64,000 nt of DNA from Chryseobacterium sp. 7 (GTDB lineage: Bacteria > Bacteroidota > Bacteroidia > Flavobacteriales > Weeksellaceae), in NCBI RefSeq assembly GCF_003663845.1, contig NZ_RCCA01000001.1, forward strand, positions 4,092,001 through 4,156,000, written 5' to 3'. Every line of letters begins with the position of its first letter. Positions within the stretch are counted from its first letter, which is position 1. A program made the position numbers and the translations under genes. Below are positions 1-8,548 of this stretch, piece after piece. Below the pieces are notes generated by a model, which saw nothing but the letters and a program-made list of their open reading frames with translations, ran no database searches and was not told the DNA's origin.

Positions 1-150
1 ATGCTGATAACTTCCGTCTGTTGCTGGATTTGCGTACCAACCGTAATAAAATATCTGAACTTTATCTCTTGAATTGCCCTGTTGAGCAGAACAGTTTGAA
101 AAAAACAACGTAAATGTCAGTAATAACAAAAAACGGATATAGTAATTCAT
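1..150 (-). CDS. Partial GH99-like lipoprotein, N-terminus only (runs off left edge)
   Basis: Fifty codons are open from an ATG at 148-150 to the window edge. The product starts with a lipoprotein signal peptide (hydrophobic LLLLTFTLFF, then SNC with Cys20), followed by the segment FYYGWYANPATDGSYQH. That segment resembles the beginning of glycoside hydrolase family 99 (endo-alpha-mannosidase-like) domains, which open with a YYxWYGNPxTDGxxxHW-type strand. The likely role is therefore a surface or periplasmic glycan hydrolase anchored by lipid. Only the first strand of the catalytic domain is visible, so the catalytic residues cannot be checked. It is transcribed in the same direction as lpxB but sits downstream of it, 41 bases past the lpxB stop. 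Confidence 0.6.
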   Translation of the reverse strand, partial: MNYYIRFLLLLTFTLFFSNCSAQQGNSRDKVQIFYYGWYANPATDGSYQH

Positions 151-191
151 AGTTAAAAAATAGATTAAATTCTTAAAAGCACCGGTAAAAA

Positions 192-1295
192 TTATACTTT
201 CAATATTACCTCAGCAGCATGGTCACTGGCTCCTTTTCCGCCAAGCTTTTCTCTCAGAAGTTCGTAATCATTCAGAACCTGTACTCTTTTTTCACCTGAT
301 AAAATTTTATTGAGCTCTTCCACCAGATTTTTAGTGTTCAGATCATTCTGAATAAGCTCTTTTACCACTTCCCTGTCCATGATCAGGTTAACCAGAGAAA
401 TATAATTGATATTTTTCACTAATCTTTTAGCAATAGCATAAGAAATTTTGCTTCCTCGGTAACAAACCACTTCAGGGACATTCAGCAAAGCGGTTTCCAG
501 TGTAGCTGTTCCGGAGGTTACTAAAGCTGCTTTGGAACATCTTAATAAATCATACGTTCTGTTGGATACAAAATGAACATTATCATCCACATATTTCTGA
601 TAAAATTCTTTAGGAAGGCTTGGTGCTCCGGCAATCACAAACTGATAATTTTTAAAATGCGGTCTTACGGAAAGCATTATTTCAAGCATCTTTTCAACTT
701 CCTGCTCTCTGGAACCCGGCAGCAATGCAATAATCTCTTTTTCGTTCAAACCATTTTCAGATTTGAAATTTTCAATGCTGATTTCCTGAAGATCCGAAAT
801 AGCATCCAGCAAAGGATGTCCTACAAAATGAGAATGAACCCCGTGTTTTCTATAAAAATCTTCTTCGAAAGGAAGGATGACCATCATTTCATCCACATAT
901 TTTTTAATGATCTCTACACGTCCCTCTTTCCAGGCCCAAAGCTGCGGAGAAATATAATAAACAACTTTTATCCCCAGTTCTTTCGCGAATCTGGCAATTC
1001 TCAGGTTAAAGCCCGGATAATCTACTAAAATCAATACATCTGGTCTGTTCTTCTGAATATCTTCTTTGCAGAATTTAATATTATTCAGAATGGTTCTGAG
1101 ATTCATTACCACCTCCAGAAAACCCATAAAAGCCAGATCACGATAATGTTTTACCAATGTTCCGCCCTGAGCTTTCATCAGATCACCGCCCCAAAATCTG
1201 AACTCTGCATTAGGATCTTTTTGCTTCAAGGCTTTCATCAGGTTACTTCCGTGCAAATCACCTGAAGCTTCTCCTGCAATAATGTAATACTTCAT
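192..1295 (-). CDS. lpxB: Lipid-A-disaccharide synthase
   Basis: LpxB joins UDP-2,3-diacylglucosamine to lipid X to form the lipid A disaccharide at the inner face of the cytoplasmic membrane. The start was placed at MKYYIIAGEASGDLHG, because this GEASGD motif begins the GT-B fold of the family and the eight codons upstream carry nothing conserved. The resulting 367 residues fit the family length. Also visible are the segments YYISPQLWAWKEGR and LLPGSREQEV and the C-terminal SGTATLETAL nucleotide-sugar region. The gene diverges from the DUF2480 gene at 1374. A later lipid A core enzyme (waaA) lies at about 39-40 kb. The family call is firm; the start is slightly less certain. Confidence 0.97.
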   Translation of the reverse strand: MKYYIIAGEASGDLHGSNLMKALKQKDPNAEFRFWGGDLMKAQGGTLVKHYRDLAFMGFLEVVMNLRTILNNIKFCKEDIQKNRPDVLILVDYPGFNLRIARFAKELGIKVVYYISPQLWAWKEGRVEIIKKYVDEMMVILPFEEDFYRKHGVHSHFVGHPLLDAISDLQEISIENFKSENGLNEKEIIALLPGSREQEVEKMLEIMLSVRPHFKNYQFVIAGAPSLPKEFYQKYVDDNVHFVSNRTYDLLRCSKAALVTSGTATLETALLNVPEVVCYRGSKISYAIAKRLVKNINYISLVNLIMDREVVKELIQNDLNTKNLVEELNKILSGEKRVQVLNDYELLREKLGGKGASDHAAEVILKV

Positions 1296-1373
1296 TTCTA
1301 TAGTAAGGATAGAGAACAAATTAAAATAGATATGATCTTAATTCGTAAATTTGTTCAAAGATAATGATAAAAA

Positions 1374-1883
1374 ATGTCAGAAGAATTTGAAATCCGGAAT
1401 AAAGTTGCCGAAAGCGGCCTTATCAATTTTGACCTTGCCACTTTACTGCCAAAAGGAGAAAGAAAAGGGATTGACCTGAAAGATTTTCTTTTCCAGGAAA
1501 TGATCCTGAAAGAGAAAGATTTTCGTGAAAAGGTAGAAGCCATTGATGCGGAAGAATATAGAGACTCATATATATATATCTATAATTCTGTAGATACAAT
1601 TATTCCTCTTTGGGCCTATTTCGTATTGACGGCGAAACTTACAGATGCTGCCAAAAAAATTGTCTTCGGGAACCGTGAGGATCTTGAGGTTATTTTGATG
1701 CACAATGCTATCCAAACGCATGATTTTGAGGAAATGAGAGGAAAGAGAGTTCTTGTAAAAGGCTGTTCCGACAAAGAAATTCCGGAGAACGCCTATATAG
1801 AACTTGTAGAACAGTTAAAACCCATTGTAAAATCTCTGATGTTTGGAGAGGCATGCTCTAATGTGCCTATCATAAAGAACTAA
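1374..1883 (+). CDS. DUF2480 family protein
   Basis: This 169-residue acidic soluble protein has no signal peptide. It starts MSEEFEIRNKVAESGLINFDL and contains the pattern I recognise for DUF2480, a conserved Bacteroidetes family of unknown function. The segments FLFQEMILKEKDFRE and PLWAYFVLTAKL and the late KGCSDKEIPENAY stretch support this. A TAAATTTG -7-like promoter element lies at 1346-1353. The stop is followed after one base by the start of the membrane protein gene, so the two are probably co-transcribed. A biochemical role cannot be read from the sequence. Confidence 0.85.
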   Translation: MSEEFEIRNKVAESGLINFDLATLLPKGERKGIDLKDFLFQEMILKEKDFREKVEAIDAEEYRDSYIYIYNSVDTIIPLWAYFVLTAKLTDAAKKIVFGNREDLEVILMHNAIQTHDFEEMRGKRVLVKGCSDKEIPENAYIELVEQLKPIVKSLMFGEACSNVPIIKN

Positions 1884-1884
1884 T

Positions 1885-3144
1885 ATGAACAGATATTTAT
1901 CAGCCTTATTTTTGTTCATTATTTTTCTTGCGGTTTACTATTTCGGAAGTTTTTCAAAAATTCCATTTGCTGATTGTGTAGGATTTGTGCTGAGTGCAGA
2001 AACAGGAGTATGGGAAACCACTGCTACAGCAACCAGTCATTTTTTATATATCAACACGGTTATTTCTATTAAAAACCTTTTGGATATTAATGCCATTGAA
2101 GCCAGCAGGTTTTTGGTTGTCTTTTCCGGCGCAGCAACGGTTTCCGCTGTTTATCTTACGGTAAAAAGTATTTCAAAAACGGAATGGGCTTCTCTTACAG
2201 CGGCTTTTGTTTTCGGCTTCAGTTTTTCATTTTGGAGAAATGCTGAAATAGTGGAAGTATATACTTATAATTCCCTATGGATAAGCCTTTTCTTCTTTTC
2301 GGTTATCAAAAGTTTTACTGAAAAGAAAAGAATGTATATCCTGTTGAGCAGTCTGTTTTTGGGAATCAGTTTATGGGTTCACATTCAAAACATTTTGCTT
2401 ATACCCGCTTTATTGGTTTTCTTATTTTATTTCAGAAACGAAAAAAAATATGCAGCGGCTTCACTATTGATTTTTGCTGTATTATTCTGTTCTTTATTTA
2501 TTCTGAATATTTCTCAGGGGCTTCCTTTTAAATCTCCTTATAGTTCTGATCAGGGAACATGGGTAGAGGATTCTTTGAAAAAAAGTGCTATTCAGTATGT
2601 GAAAGATTTTTTCCAGTCTTTTGCCTATCTGATCTATAACTTCAACATCTTTACCTATTTCGGAATCGCTGGAATTCTCTTGTTGTATAAAGCCAATAGA
2701 AAAATGTTTTTTGTTTTTGCAACAGGTGCGGTATGTGTATACGGATTTGCGACCTTTTATGCAGTATCAGACAATTATGTTTTCTTTTTACCTTTCAATA
2801 TCATTTTTGCGTTGTCTATCGGATATGGACTTTCTGCAGCAAAGTATGCACGCCTGAGAAAATTTTCATGGGTCTGCTTATTGATTCCTGTGGGATACTT
2901 TGTCCTTTATAAAGCTATATTCCTAACAGAAAAAGGAAAAGAATTTCATGCATTTAAAGAGTACAAAGGCGGTCTAGATTATTATGTACTGCCATGGATG
3001 AATAACAATGCAGGAATTCTGGAATTCACTATTGATAAAAAACAAGCTCCTGAACCTATTGAATGGATGACCATCAGTGCAATAGAATATATAAAACTTT
3101 TAAAGAGCAAAGGGTATACTGAAGAACAGATCAGAAAACTTTAA
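1885..3144 (+). CDS. DUF2723-like multipass membrane protein (possible glycosyltransferase)
   Basis: The 419-residue protein has about nine or ten hydrophobic helices and a cluster of conserved-looking residues after the first helix (FADCVGFVLSAETGVWETTATATSHFLY in two stretches). This arrangement resembles DUF2723, a family related to lipid-linked-sugar-dependent protein mannosyltransferases, where acidic residues in the first periplasmic loop are functional. It is shorter than many DUF2723 proteins, which often have extra C-terminal domains. It begins one base after the DUF2480 stop, suggesting translational coupling. The substrate is unknown; the link to protein or glycan glycosylation is inference from the family. 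Confidence 0.65.
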   Translation: MNRYLSALFLFIIFLAVYYFGSFSKIPFADCVGFVLSAETGVWETTATATSHFLYINTVISIKNLLDINAIEASRFLVVFSGAATVSAVYLTVKSISKTEWASLTAAFVFGFSFSFWRNAEIVEVYTYNSLWISLFFFSVIKSFTEKKRMYILLSSLFLGISLWVHIQNILLIPALLVFLFYFRNEKKYAAASLLIFAVLFCSLFILNISQGLPFKSPYSSDQGTWVEDSLKKSAIQYVKDFFQSFAYLIYNFNIFTYFGIAGILLLYKANRKMFFVFATGAVCVYGFATFYAVSDNYVFFLPFNIIFALSIGYGLSAAKYARLRKFSWVCLLIPVGYFVLYKAIFLTEKGKEFHAFKEYKGGLDYYVLPWMNNNAGILEFTIDKKQAPEPIEWMTISAIEYIKLLKSKGYTEEQIRKL

Positions 3145-3167
3145 CAATAATTATGAAAGCCTGTCAT

Positions 3168-3195
3168 TTTGTGAGGCATATTTTTTATAACTTTG
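3168..3195 (+). promoter_or_regulatory. Candidate promoter of the DUF937 gene
   Basis: TTTG (3168-3171), 16 bases, then TAACTTTG (3188-3195) matches the Bacteroidetes primary sigma pattern TTTG-N-TAnnTTTG. The start codon is at 3225. The spacer is a little shorter than the common 19, so this is a by-eye call. Confidence 0.5.
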
Positions 3196-3224
3196 GCTTA
3201 CTTAATACTTAACAAACACAAAAA

Positions 3225-3884
3225 ATGAGTTTAATTGACCTACTTACAGGGAACACCGGCAACCAGGTTGCTGAACAGGCTGAAAACAAATTCGGGATCA
3301 GCAAAAACCAGGTAATCGCTTTATTAGCTGTTGCTACACCTCTTATTATTTCTTATCTTAGAAATAAATCTCAGGACTCCAAAGAAGCAGAAGCTTTAAA
3401 CAATGCTTTAGATAAAGACCACAACGGAAGTATTTTAAATGATGCTTCTCAGATTGAATCAAGACAAGCTGAAGGCGGATCTATTCTTGGTCATATTTTC
3501 GGTGATCAGAAAAGCAATGTTGAAAACCAGTTATCACAGAATACAGGAATTTCAATAGACAAAATAGGACCTGTTCTTGCTATGCTTGCACCCGTTGTAA
3601 TGGGTTACATTGGACAGCAGAAACAGCAGAGCAATGTAGGAGCTGGTGGTTTAGGAGATCTTTTAGGAGGAATTCTTGGGAATGCTTCTAATCAAGCACA
3701 AGCTCAGCAGTCCAGTCCTTTAAATGACATCCTTGGAAGTGTTTTAGGAGGAGGCGGACAGTCTCAATCATCAGGAAACCCTCTGAACGATATACTTGGA
3801 AGTGTATTGGGCGGTGGTGGAAACCAACAACAAAGCGGCGGCGGTTTAGGCAGCATCCTTGGGAATATTCTTGGAGGTAAATAA
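3225..3884 (+). CDS. DUF937 domain protein with Gly-rich repeat tail
   Basis: The 219-residue protein has two related alpha-helical segments of DUF937 type (residues about 1-60 and 85-130, with motifs such as NQVIALLAVATPLIISYL and IGPVLAMLAPVVMGYI). They are followed by a low-complexity C-terminus. The tail carries tandem copies of PLNDILGSVLGGGGxQ-type units ending in LGSILGNILGGK. No signal peptide is evident. DUF937 proteins (YidB-like) are small helical proteins of unknown function. The gene stands alone with its own promoter and a strong terminator shared with the convergent THX gene. Confidence 0.8.
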   Translation: MSLIDLLTGNTGNQVAEQAENKFGISKNQVIALLAVATPLIISYLRNKSQDSKEAEALNNALDKDHNGSILNDASQIESRQAEGGSILGHIFGDQKSNVENQLSQNTGISIDKIGPVLAMLAPVVMGYIGQQKQQSNVGAGGLGDLLGGILGNASNQAQAQQSSPLNDILGSVLGGGGQSQSSGNPLNDILGSVLGGGGNQQQSGGGLGSILGNILGGK

Positions 3885-3899
3885 TTAATTTAATTTCAT

Positions 3900-3936
3900 A
3901 AAAAAAGACCGGAGATATGATCTTCGGTCTTTTTTA
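3900..3936. terminator. Bidirectional terminator between DUF937 and THX genes
   Basis: AAAAGACCGgAGAT / ATCTtCGGTCTTTT stem with a 3-base loop, A-run on the left and T-run on the right, placed between convergent genes. Confidence 0.85.
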
Positions 3937-3942
3937 TTTGGA

Positions 3943-4062
3943 TTACTTTTTAGATTTTTCTTCAGAAGCGGCAAAAGATTTCGAGGCTTTTTTAGGTCTT
4001 CTTTTTCCATAACTTCCGGAATTAATCTTTCCTCTTCTTGATTTTTTGTCTCCTTTTCCCAT
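3943..4062 (-). CDS. 30S ribosomal protein THX
   Basis: This 39-residue, very basic protein starts MGKGDKKSRRGKINSGSYG and continues KRRPKK, followed by a Ser/Lys-rich tail. It matches the Thx (bS31) family, a small peptide in the 30S head that stabilises 16S rRNA; members share MGKGDKKTxRGKI-GSYGxxRP. The ATG is at 4060-4062 and the stop at 3943-3945. The gene is convergent with the DUF937 gene and shares its terminator. Its short length means simple gene finding can miss it. The family match is strong over the first 25 residues. Confidence 0.9.
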   Translation of the reverse strand: MGKGDKKSRRGKINSGSYGKRRPKKASKSFAASEEKSKK

Positions 4063-4286
4063 AGTATTATGTATTTGTTGTTATCACGAAATTAAAAAAT
4101 GTAAGCTTAAAATCCAATCGATGAAGCTGTTAAAATTTTATAAATTAAAGATGGAGGATGGAAGTTACCAGCAGGTTACTATTTTAAATTATCTGTCTCA
4201 AGCTCAGAAACACTGTTTATAACGACTATTTTAGATATATCAGACCGGCATTACTTCCCTCTTCAAGCTTCCATCACCCATCCCTT

Positions 4287-5681
4287 CTACACTTTAATCG
4301 TTTTCCATTTTCCTTTTTTGAATAAGATAAAAGCAACAATGGTAATCAAAGTTTCAGCAGCAGGAATTGAAATAAAAACTCCTTTTGGACCCATGTCAAG
4401 ATATTTTGACAGAAAATACGCCAGAGGAATCTGAAACAGCCAGAATCCAAAAAGATTAACCCAGGTAGGAGTCCAGGTATCTCCTGCCCCATTGAATGCA
4501 TTGATCATCACCATCCCGATTCCATAAAAAATAAATCCTACACTCATAATCTGAAGGGCATTTTTCGCAAAATCTTTAATGGCGGTTTCCTGAGTGAAAA
4601 AGCTTACTAAAAAGTTCCCCATAAAAAGGAAGATCAAGCTTACAATCAACATAAAGATGACATTATATTTCACTGTTTTCATCACCGACTGTTCTGCTCT
4701 CAGCATTTCATTGGCTCCCATGTTCTGTCCTACAAGCGTAGACGCGGCATTACTCAGTCCCCAAGCCGGAAGCATAAAGAACATCATGAGCCTTAATGCT
4801 GTTTGATAACCTGCTGATGCATTTTCACCTCCTGTTGTGGCCACCAACTCCGCAAGGAAAATCCAGCTGCATGAAGCTATCACAAACTGAAAAATTCCGG
4901 GTGTTGCAATTTTTATAATGGATTTGATTAACTCGTAACCCGGTTTAAAATAAGAAAGTTTAATCCTTATTTGAGTATCAGCTACTAAAAGATGATACAA
5001 CTGATAAATCACCCCGATACTACGTCCTATGGTTGTAGCAAGAGCTGCACCCGTTAATCCCAAAGCTGGAACAGGTCCTAATCCTTTTATCAGAATCGGG
5101 CAGAGAATAATATTGGCAATATTGGCTATCCATAAACTTTTCATGGCAATCATCGCATTTCCTGCCCCTCTAAAAATTCCGTTGATTAAGAACAAAAGCA
5201 TGATAATGGTACTGCTCCCCATCATAATTCTGGTAAAATCCTTTCCATAGGTGGCGGCTTCAGGCTTTGAACCCATTAAAATCAGAATTTCTTCAGCAAA
5301 AATTACTCCCAATAAACTTAAAACAAAAGTAATGGCAAAAGAAACAAGCAATACCTGTGCAGCACTTCTGGAAGCCTGTTCAGGATTTTTCTCACCAATT
5401 CTTCTCGCTACCAATGCTGTGGCCGCCATACTCATTCCAATCGCGATAGAGTACATTATCGAAAGAACTGATTCGGTAAGCCCTACGGTCTGAATAGCAA
5501 AACCACTTTCTTTCAGATGACCGACAAAATAGAGGTCAACAAGGGCAAATACAGACTCCATAGCCATTTCCAGCATCATAGGAATCGCTAAAAGCAGTAC
5601 GGCGCTTCTGATATTTACTTTGGTAAAATCAGTCTCCTCACCGCTGAATGCTTTTTTCAAAAACTCAACATATTTTGTCAT
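4287..5681 (-). CDS. MATE family multidrug/cation exporter
   Basis: The 464-residue protein has about twelve transmembrane helices arranged as two halves, typical of MATE transporters that expel drugs or metabolites in exchange for Na+ or H+. The first helix region (AIPMMLEMAMESVFALVDLYFVG, spread over residues about 33-55) has the usual MATE opening, with P, the E/D pair and DLYFVGHL. The later segment NAASTLVGQNMGANE also matches the family. It is a single-gene unit with about 220 bases of plain AT-rich DNA downstream. The substrate cannot be inferred. Confidence 0.93.
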   Translation of the reverse strand: MTKYVEFLKKAFSGEETDFTKVNIRSAVLLLAIPMMLEMAMESVFALVDLYFVGHLKESGFAIQTVGLTESVLSIMYSIAIGMSMAATALVARRIGEKNPEQASRSAAQVLLVSFAITFVLSLLGVIFAEEILILMGSKPEAATYGKDFTRIMMGSSTIIMLLFLINGIFRGAGNAMIAMKSLWIANIANIILCPILIKGLGPVPALGLTGAALATTIGRSIGVIYQLYHLLVADTQIRIKLSYFKPGYELIKSIIKIATPGIFQFVIASCSWIFLAELVATTGGENASAGYQTALRLMMFFMLPAWGLSNAASTLVGQNMGANEMLRAEQSVMKTVKYNVIFMLIVSLIFLFMGNFLVSFFTQETAIKDFAKNALQIMSVGFIFYGIGMVMINAFNGAGDTWTPTWVNLFGFWLFQIPLAYFLSKYLDMGPKGVFISIPAAETLITIVAFILFKKGKWKTIKV

Positions 5682-5793
5682 TTTGTAATCAATAATTTAG
5701 ATAATCCCAAAAATACAAATCCAATTATTAGAAAAACTTAGCAATTGGTAATAAAATTTAATTTAGATTTGTATATTCTTAAAAATTATCCTT

Positions 5794-6156
5794 ATGAAAA
5801 AAATAATCTCTACTACTTTTCTATTTGGAATGTTACTGTCTGGCAGTATATTATCTGCCCAGAAGATGAGTCAGGAAAAGATGAAAGCCATTTATTCTGA
5901 TGATATAGCCACTTTTAAAAAACAGTTTACACCGGGAGATTACAACAAATGTTTCCTTGTGGGAGATATCCTTTACTCACCCCTTGGTTTCAGTGTAATG
6001 TCTGACAGAAGGAATATTATCAACTTTCTTTTAGACAGCAAGGCGAGTGTGAATAAAAAATGTCAGAATAAAACACCTCTTGAAGTAGCTGATGAAACAA
6101 AAGGCAGCGAAGAAGTGAAGAGAATTCTGATCGCAAAAGGCGGTAATAGAGATTAA
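5794..6156 (+). CDS. Secreted ankyrin-repeat-like protein
   Basis: The 120-residue protein carries a Sec signal peptide (MKKIISTTFLFGMLLSGSIL, cleavage near SAQ). The mature part looks like one or two degenerate ankyrin repeats: YSPLGFSVMSDRRNIINFLLDSKASVNKK and then TPLEVADETKGSEEVKRILIAKGG. The pattern G-hydrophobic-LLDxGAxVN..TPLxxA is the ankyrin signature. It is probably a small periplasmic binding protein with unknown partner. A TAGATTTG element at 5764-5771, with TTG at 5745-5747, may be its promoter, and a strong terminator follows. Confidence 0.7.
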   Translation: MKKIISTTFLFGMLLSGSILSAQKMSQEKMKAIYSDDIATFKKQFTPGDYNKCFLVGDILYSPLGFSVMSDRRNIINFLLDSKASVNKKCQNKTPLEVADETKGSEEVKRILIAKGGNRD

Positions 6157-6177
6157 AAAACCTAAAAACAATATATG

Positions 6178-6203
6178 AAACTTCCGAAAGGAAGTTTTTT
6201 TTT
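6178..6203 (+). terminator. Intrinsic terminator after ankyrin-like gene
   Basis: AAACTTCC-GAAA-GGAAGTTT hairpin followed by a run of T. Confidence 0.85.
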
Positions 6204-6226
6204 ATTTATAAAACCTGCAAAAATCT

Positions 6227-6234
6227 TATCTTTG
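6227..6234 (+). promoter_or_regulatory. -7 promoter element of aspS
   Basis: TATCTTTG matches TAnnTTTG and lies about 60 bases before the aspS start. No good TTTG was seen 19 bases upstream. Confidence 0.45.
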
Positions 6235-6294
6235 CCAACGAAAAATTCAGGGTTCGGAATTGAACCTTAAACATTGAACTTTAAACAAATAATT

Positions 6295-8049
6295 ATGTTT
6301 CGATCACACACCAACGGAGAACTATCTCTGAAAAATCTGAATGAAGAAGTTACACTATCAGGATGGGTACAGACTATCCGTGATAAAGGATTTATGGTTT
6401 GGGTAGATCTTCGAGATCGTTACGGAATTACCCAGCTGGTTTTTGATCAAGACCGCTCTTCTACTCAATTGATGGAAGAAGCTAAAAAACTGGGCCGTGA
6501 ATTTGTGATTCAGGCTACCGGAAGAGTGATTGAAAGAGTAAGCAAAAATCCTAATATTCCAACAGGAGAAATTGAAATTCTGGTAGAAAAACTGACTATC
6601 CTGAACGATTCTCAGCTTCCGCCTTTTACTATTGAGGATGAAACAGACGGTGGTGAAGAATTGAGAATGAAATATCGCTACCTGGATATCAGAAGAAATC
6701 CGGTAAAAGATAAACTGATCTTCCGTCACAAGATGGCGCAAAAAGTAAGAAATTATTTATCTGAGGAAGGTTTCATTGAAGTGGAAACTCCTGTTTTAAT
6801 CAAATCTACTCCAGAAGGCGCAAGAGACTTTGTGGTACCGAGCAGAATGAATCCGGGACAGTTTTATGCATTGCCACAGTCTCCACAGACTTTCAAACAG
6901 CTTTTGATGGTAGGTGGAATGGATAAATATTTCCAGATTGTAAAATGTTTCCGTGATGAGGATTTAAGAGCAGACAGACAGCCGGAATTTACACAAATCG
7001 ACTGTGAGATGGCTTTTGTAGAGCAGGAAGATGTTATGAACGTATTCGAAGGAATGACCAAAACTCTGATAAAAGATATTACAGGTCAGGAATTCGGAGA
7101 TTTCCCAAGAATGACGTTTGCAGATGCAATGAAAACATACGGGAATGACAAACCGGATATCCGTTTCGGAATGAAGTTCGTAGAACTGAATGAACTGGTA
7201 AAAGGAAAAGACTTTAAGATATTTGATGAAGCAGAATTAGTAGTCGGAATCAATGTAGAAGGATGTGCGGAATATACGAGAAAACAAATCGACGAGCTTG
7301 TTGACTGGGTAAAACGCCCTCAGATTGGAGCTTCAGGAATGGTTTGGGCGAAATTCCAGAATGATGGAGTAAAAACCTCATCTGTAAACAAATTCTACAA
7401 CGAAGAAGATTTAGCGAAAATCATTGAAAAATTCGGTGCAAAAGAAGGAGACTTAATGTTGATTCTTTCCGGAAACGAAAATAAAGTAAGAGCTCAGCTT
7501 TCAGCCTTGAGAATGGAACTTGGAAACCGTTTAGGATTAAGAAAAGGAAACGAATTTGCACCCCTTTGGGTAGTTGATTTCCCTCTATTGGAGTTTGACG
7601 AAGAAAGTGGACGTTATCATGCGATGCACCACCCTTTCACCTCTCCAAAGCCGGAAGATATCCACTTACTGGAAACAGATCCTGGAAAAGCGAGAGCCAA
7701 TGCTTATGATATGGTTCTGAACGGAAACGAAATCGGAGGAGGATCGATCAGAATTTTTGACAGAGATCTTCAGTCTAAAATGTTTGATTTATTAGGATTT
7801 ACCAGAGAAGAGGCAGAAGCTCAGTTTGGATTCCTGATGAATGCATTTAAATATGGTGCTCCGCCACACGGAGGTCTGGCATTCGGGTTTGACCGTTTGG
7901 TAGCTATTCTTGACGGAAACGAAGTAATCAGAGATTATATCGCTTTCCCTAAGAACAATTCAGGACGAGATGTAATGATTGACGCACCTGCTTCCATTGC
8001 CGATGCACAGCTCGACGAATTAGAATTACAATTGAATTTAAAAGCATAA
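6295..8049 (+). CDS. aspS: Aspartyl-tRNA synthetase
   Basis: This class II synthetase charges tRNA-Asp with aspartate. The 584-residue protein starts [10 protein letters not shown], has the N-terminal OB-fold anticodon domain ([24 protein letters not shown], read over two pieces), then the catalytic core. Visible motifs are [16 protein letters not shown] (motif 2), [12 protein letters not shown], and FGFDRL near the C-terminus (motif 3). A bacterial insertion (GAD domain) of the expected size lies between motifs 2 and 3. The start at 6295 was chosen over the in-frame ATG 21 bases upstream because family members begin at this point. Single-gene unit with terminator at 8054-8079. Confidence 0.97.
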   Translation: MFRSHTNGELSLKNLNEEVTLSGWVQTIRDKGFMVWVDLRDRYGITQLVFDQDRSSTQLMEEAKKLGREFVIQATGRVIERVSKNPNIPTGEIEILVEKLTILNDSQLPPFTIEDETDGGEELRMKYRYLDIRRNPVKDKLIFRHKMAQKVRNYLSEEGFIEVETPVLIKSTPEGARDFVVPSRMNPGQFYALPQSPQTFKQLLMVGGMDKYFQIVKCFRDEDLRADRQPEFTQIDCEMAFVEQEDVMNVFEGMTKTLIKDITGQEFGDFPRMTFADAMKTYGNDKPDIRFGMKFVELNELVKGKDFKIFDEAELVVGINVEGCAEYTRKQIDELVDWVKRPQIGASGMVWAKFQNDGVKTSSVNKFYNEEDLAKIIEKFGAKEGDLMLILSGNENKVRAQLSALRMELGNRLGLRKGNEFAPLWVVDFPLLEFDEESGRYHAMHHPFTSPKPEDIHLLETDPGKARANAYDMVLNGNEIGGGSIRIFDRDLQSKMFDLLGFTREEAEAQFGFLMNAFKYGAPPHGGLAFGFDRLVAILDGNEVIRDYIAFPKNNSGRDVMIDAPASIADAQLDELELQLNLKA

Positions 8050-8053
8050 ATTT

Positions 8054-8079
8054 AGCGGGGTATTTGCCCCGCTTTTTTT
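8054..8079 (+). terminator. Intrinsic terminator of aspS
   Basis: AGCGGGG-TATTTG-CCCCGCT hairpin followed by seven T. Confidence 0.9.
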
Positions 8080-8548
8080 ATATTCAAATTTCAGCAACCT
8101 TTAAATACCAACACTTTATAATGGCAATATTGTTTAGAAACAATATTCATAAAACAATATCGTTTAAAGCTCGCACCATTATAAATATCAGCATTTTTTA
8201 TTAATTCATCAACAAAAAAAAAGACTTTAATACAATATAATGTACAATTCTATTTACTATATCAAATATTCGTGAAATAATTAAATTTGAAATTTAATAG
8301 TAAAAAATAAAACATAATAAATTAATTAACGAAATCAATACAAAAATCAAGAAAAACGACAATAAAATACTCATTATATTATGTTGTATTTAAATGTAAT
8401 TTATTATCAATATATTTACATTACACGGCTGAGTTATAATGATGACTTAATCAAAATTAAGAATTAACTTATTTTGTAATCTTTTGCGTAGGATAATACG
8501 ATAGCTGTTCATATTTACAACCTGATCACCAAACCAAAATTAAATAAT
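8080..8548. other. 469-base AT-rich intergenic stretch before the metalloprotease
   Basis: No coding frame of convincing quality was seen. It holds the nested inverted repeats at 8115-8185 (listed separately) and long A/T-rich tracts. The final 100 bases probably contain the promoter of the metalloprotease gene, but no clear TAnnTTTG box was found. Confidence 0.6.
8115..8185. repeat. Nested inverted repeats (possible structured RNA or operator)
   Basis: Outer arms TTTATAATGG (8115-8124) and CCATTATAAA (8176-8185) are perfect complements. Inside lies AATATTGTTT-AG-AAACAATATT (8126-8147), also perfect, followed by a further AAAACAATAT half-site at 8151-8160. No T-run follows, so this is not a normal terminator. 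Confidence 0.65.
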
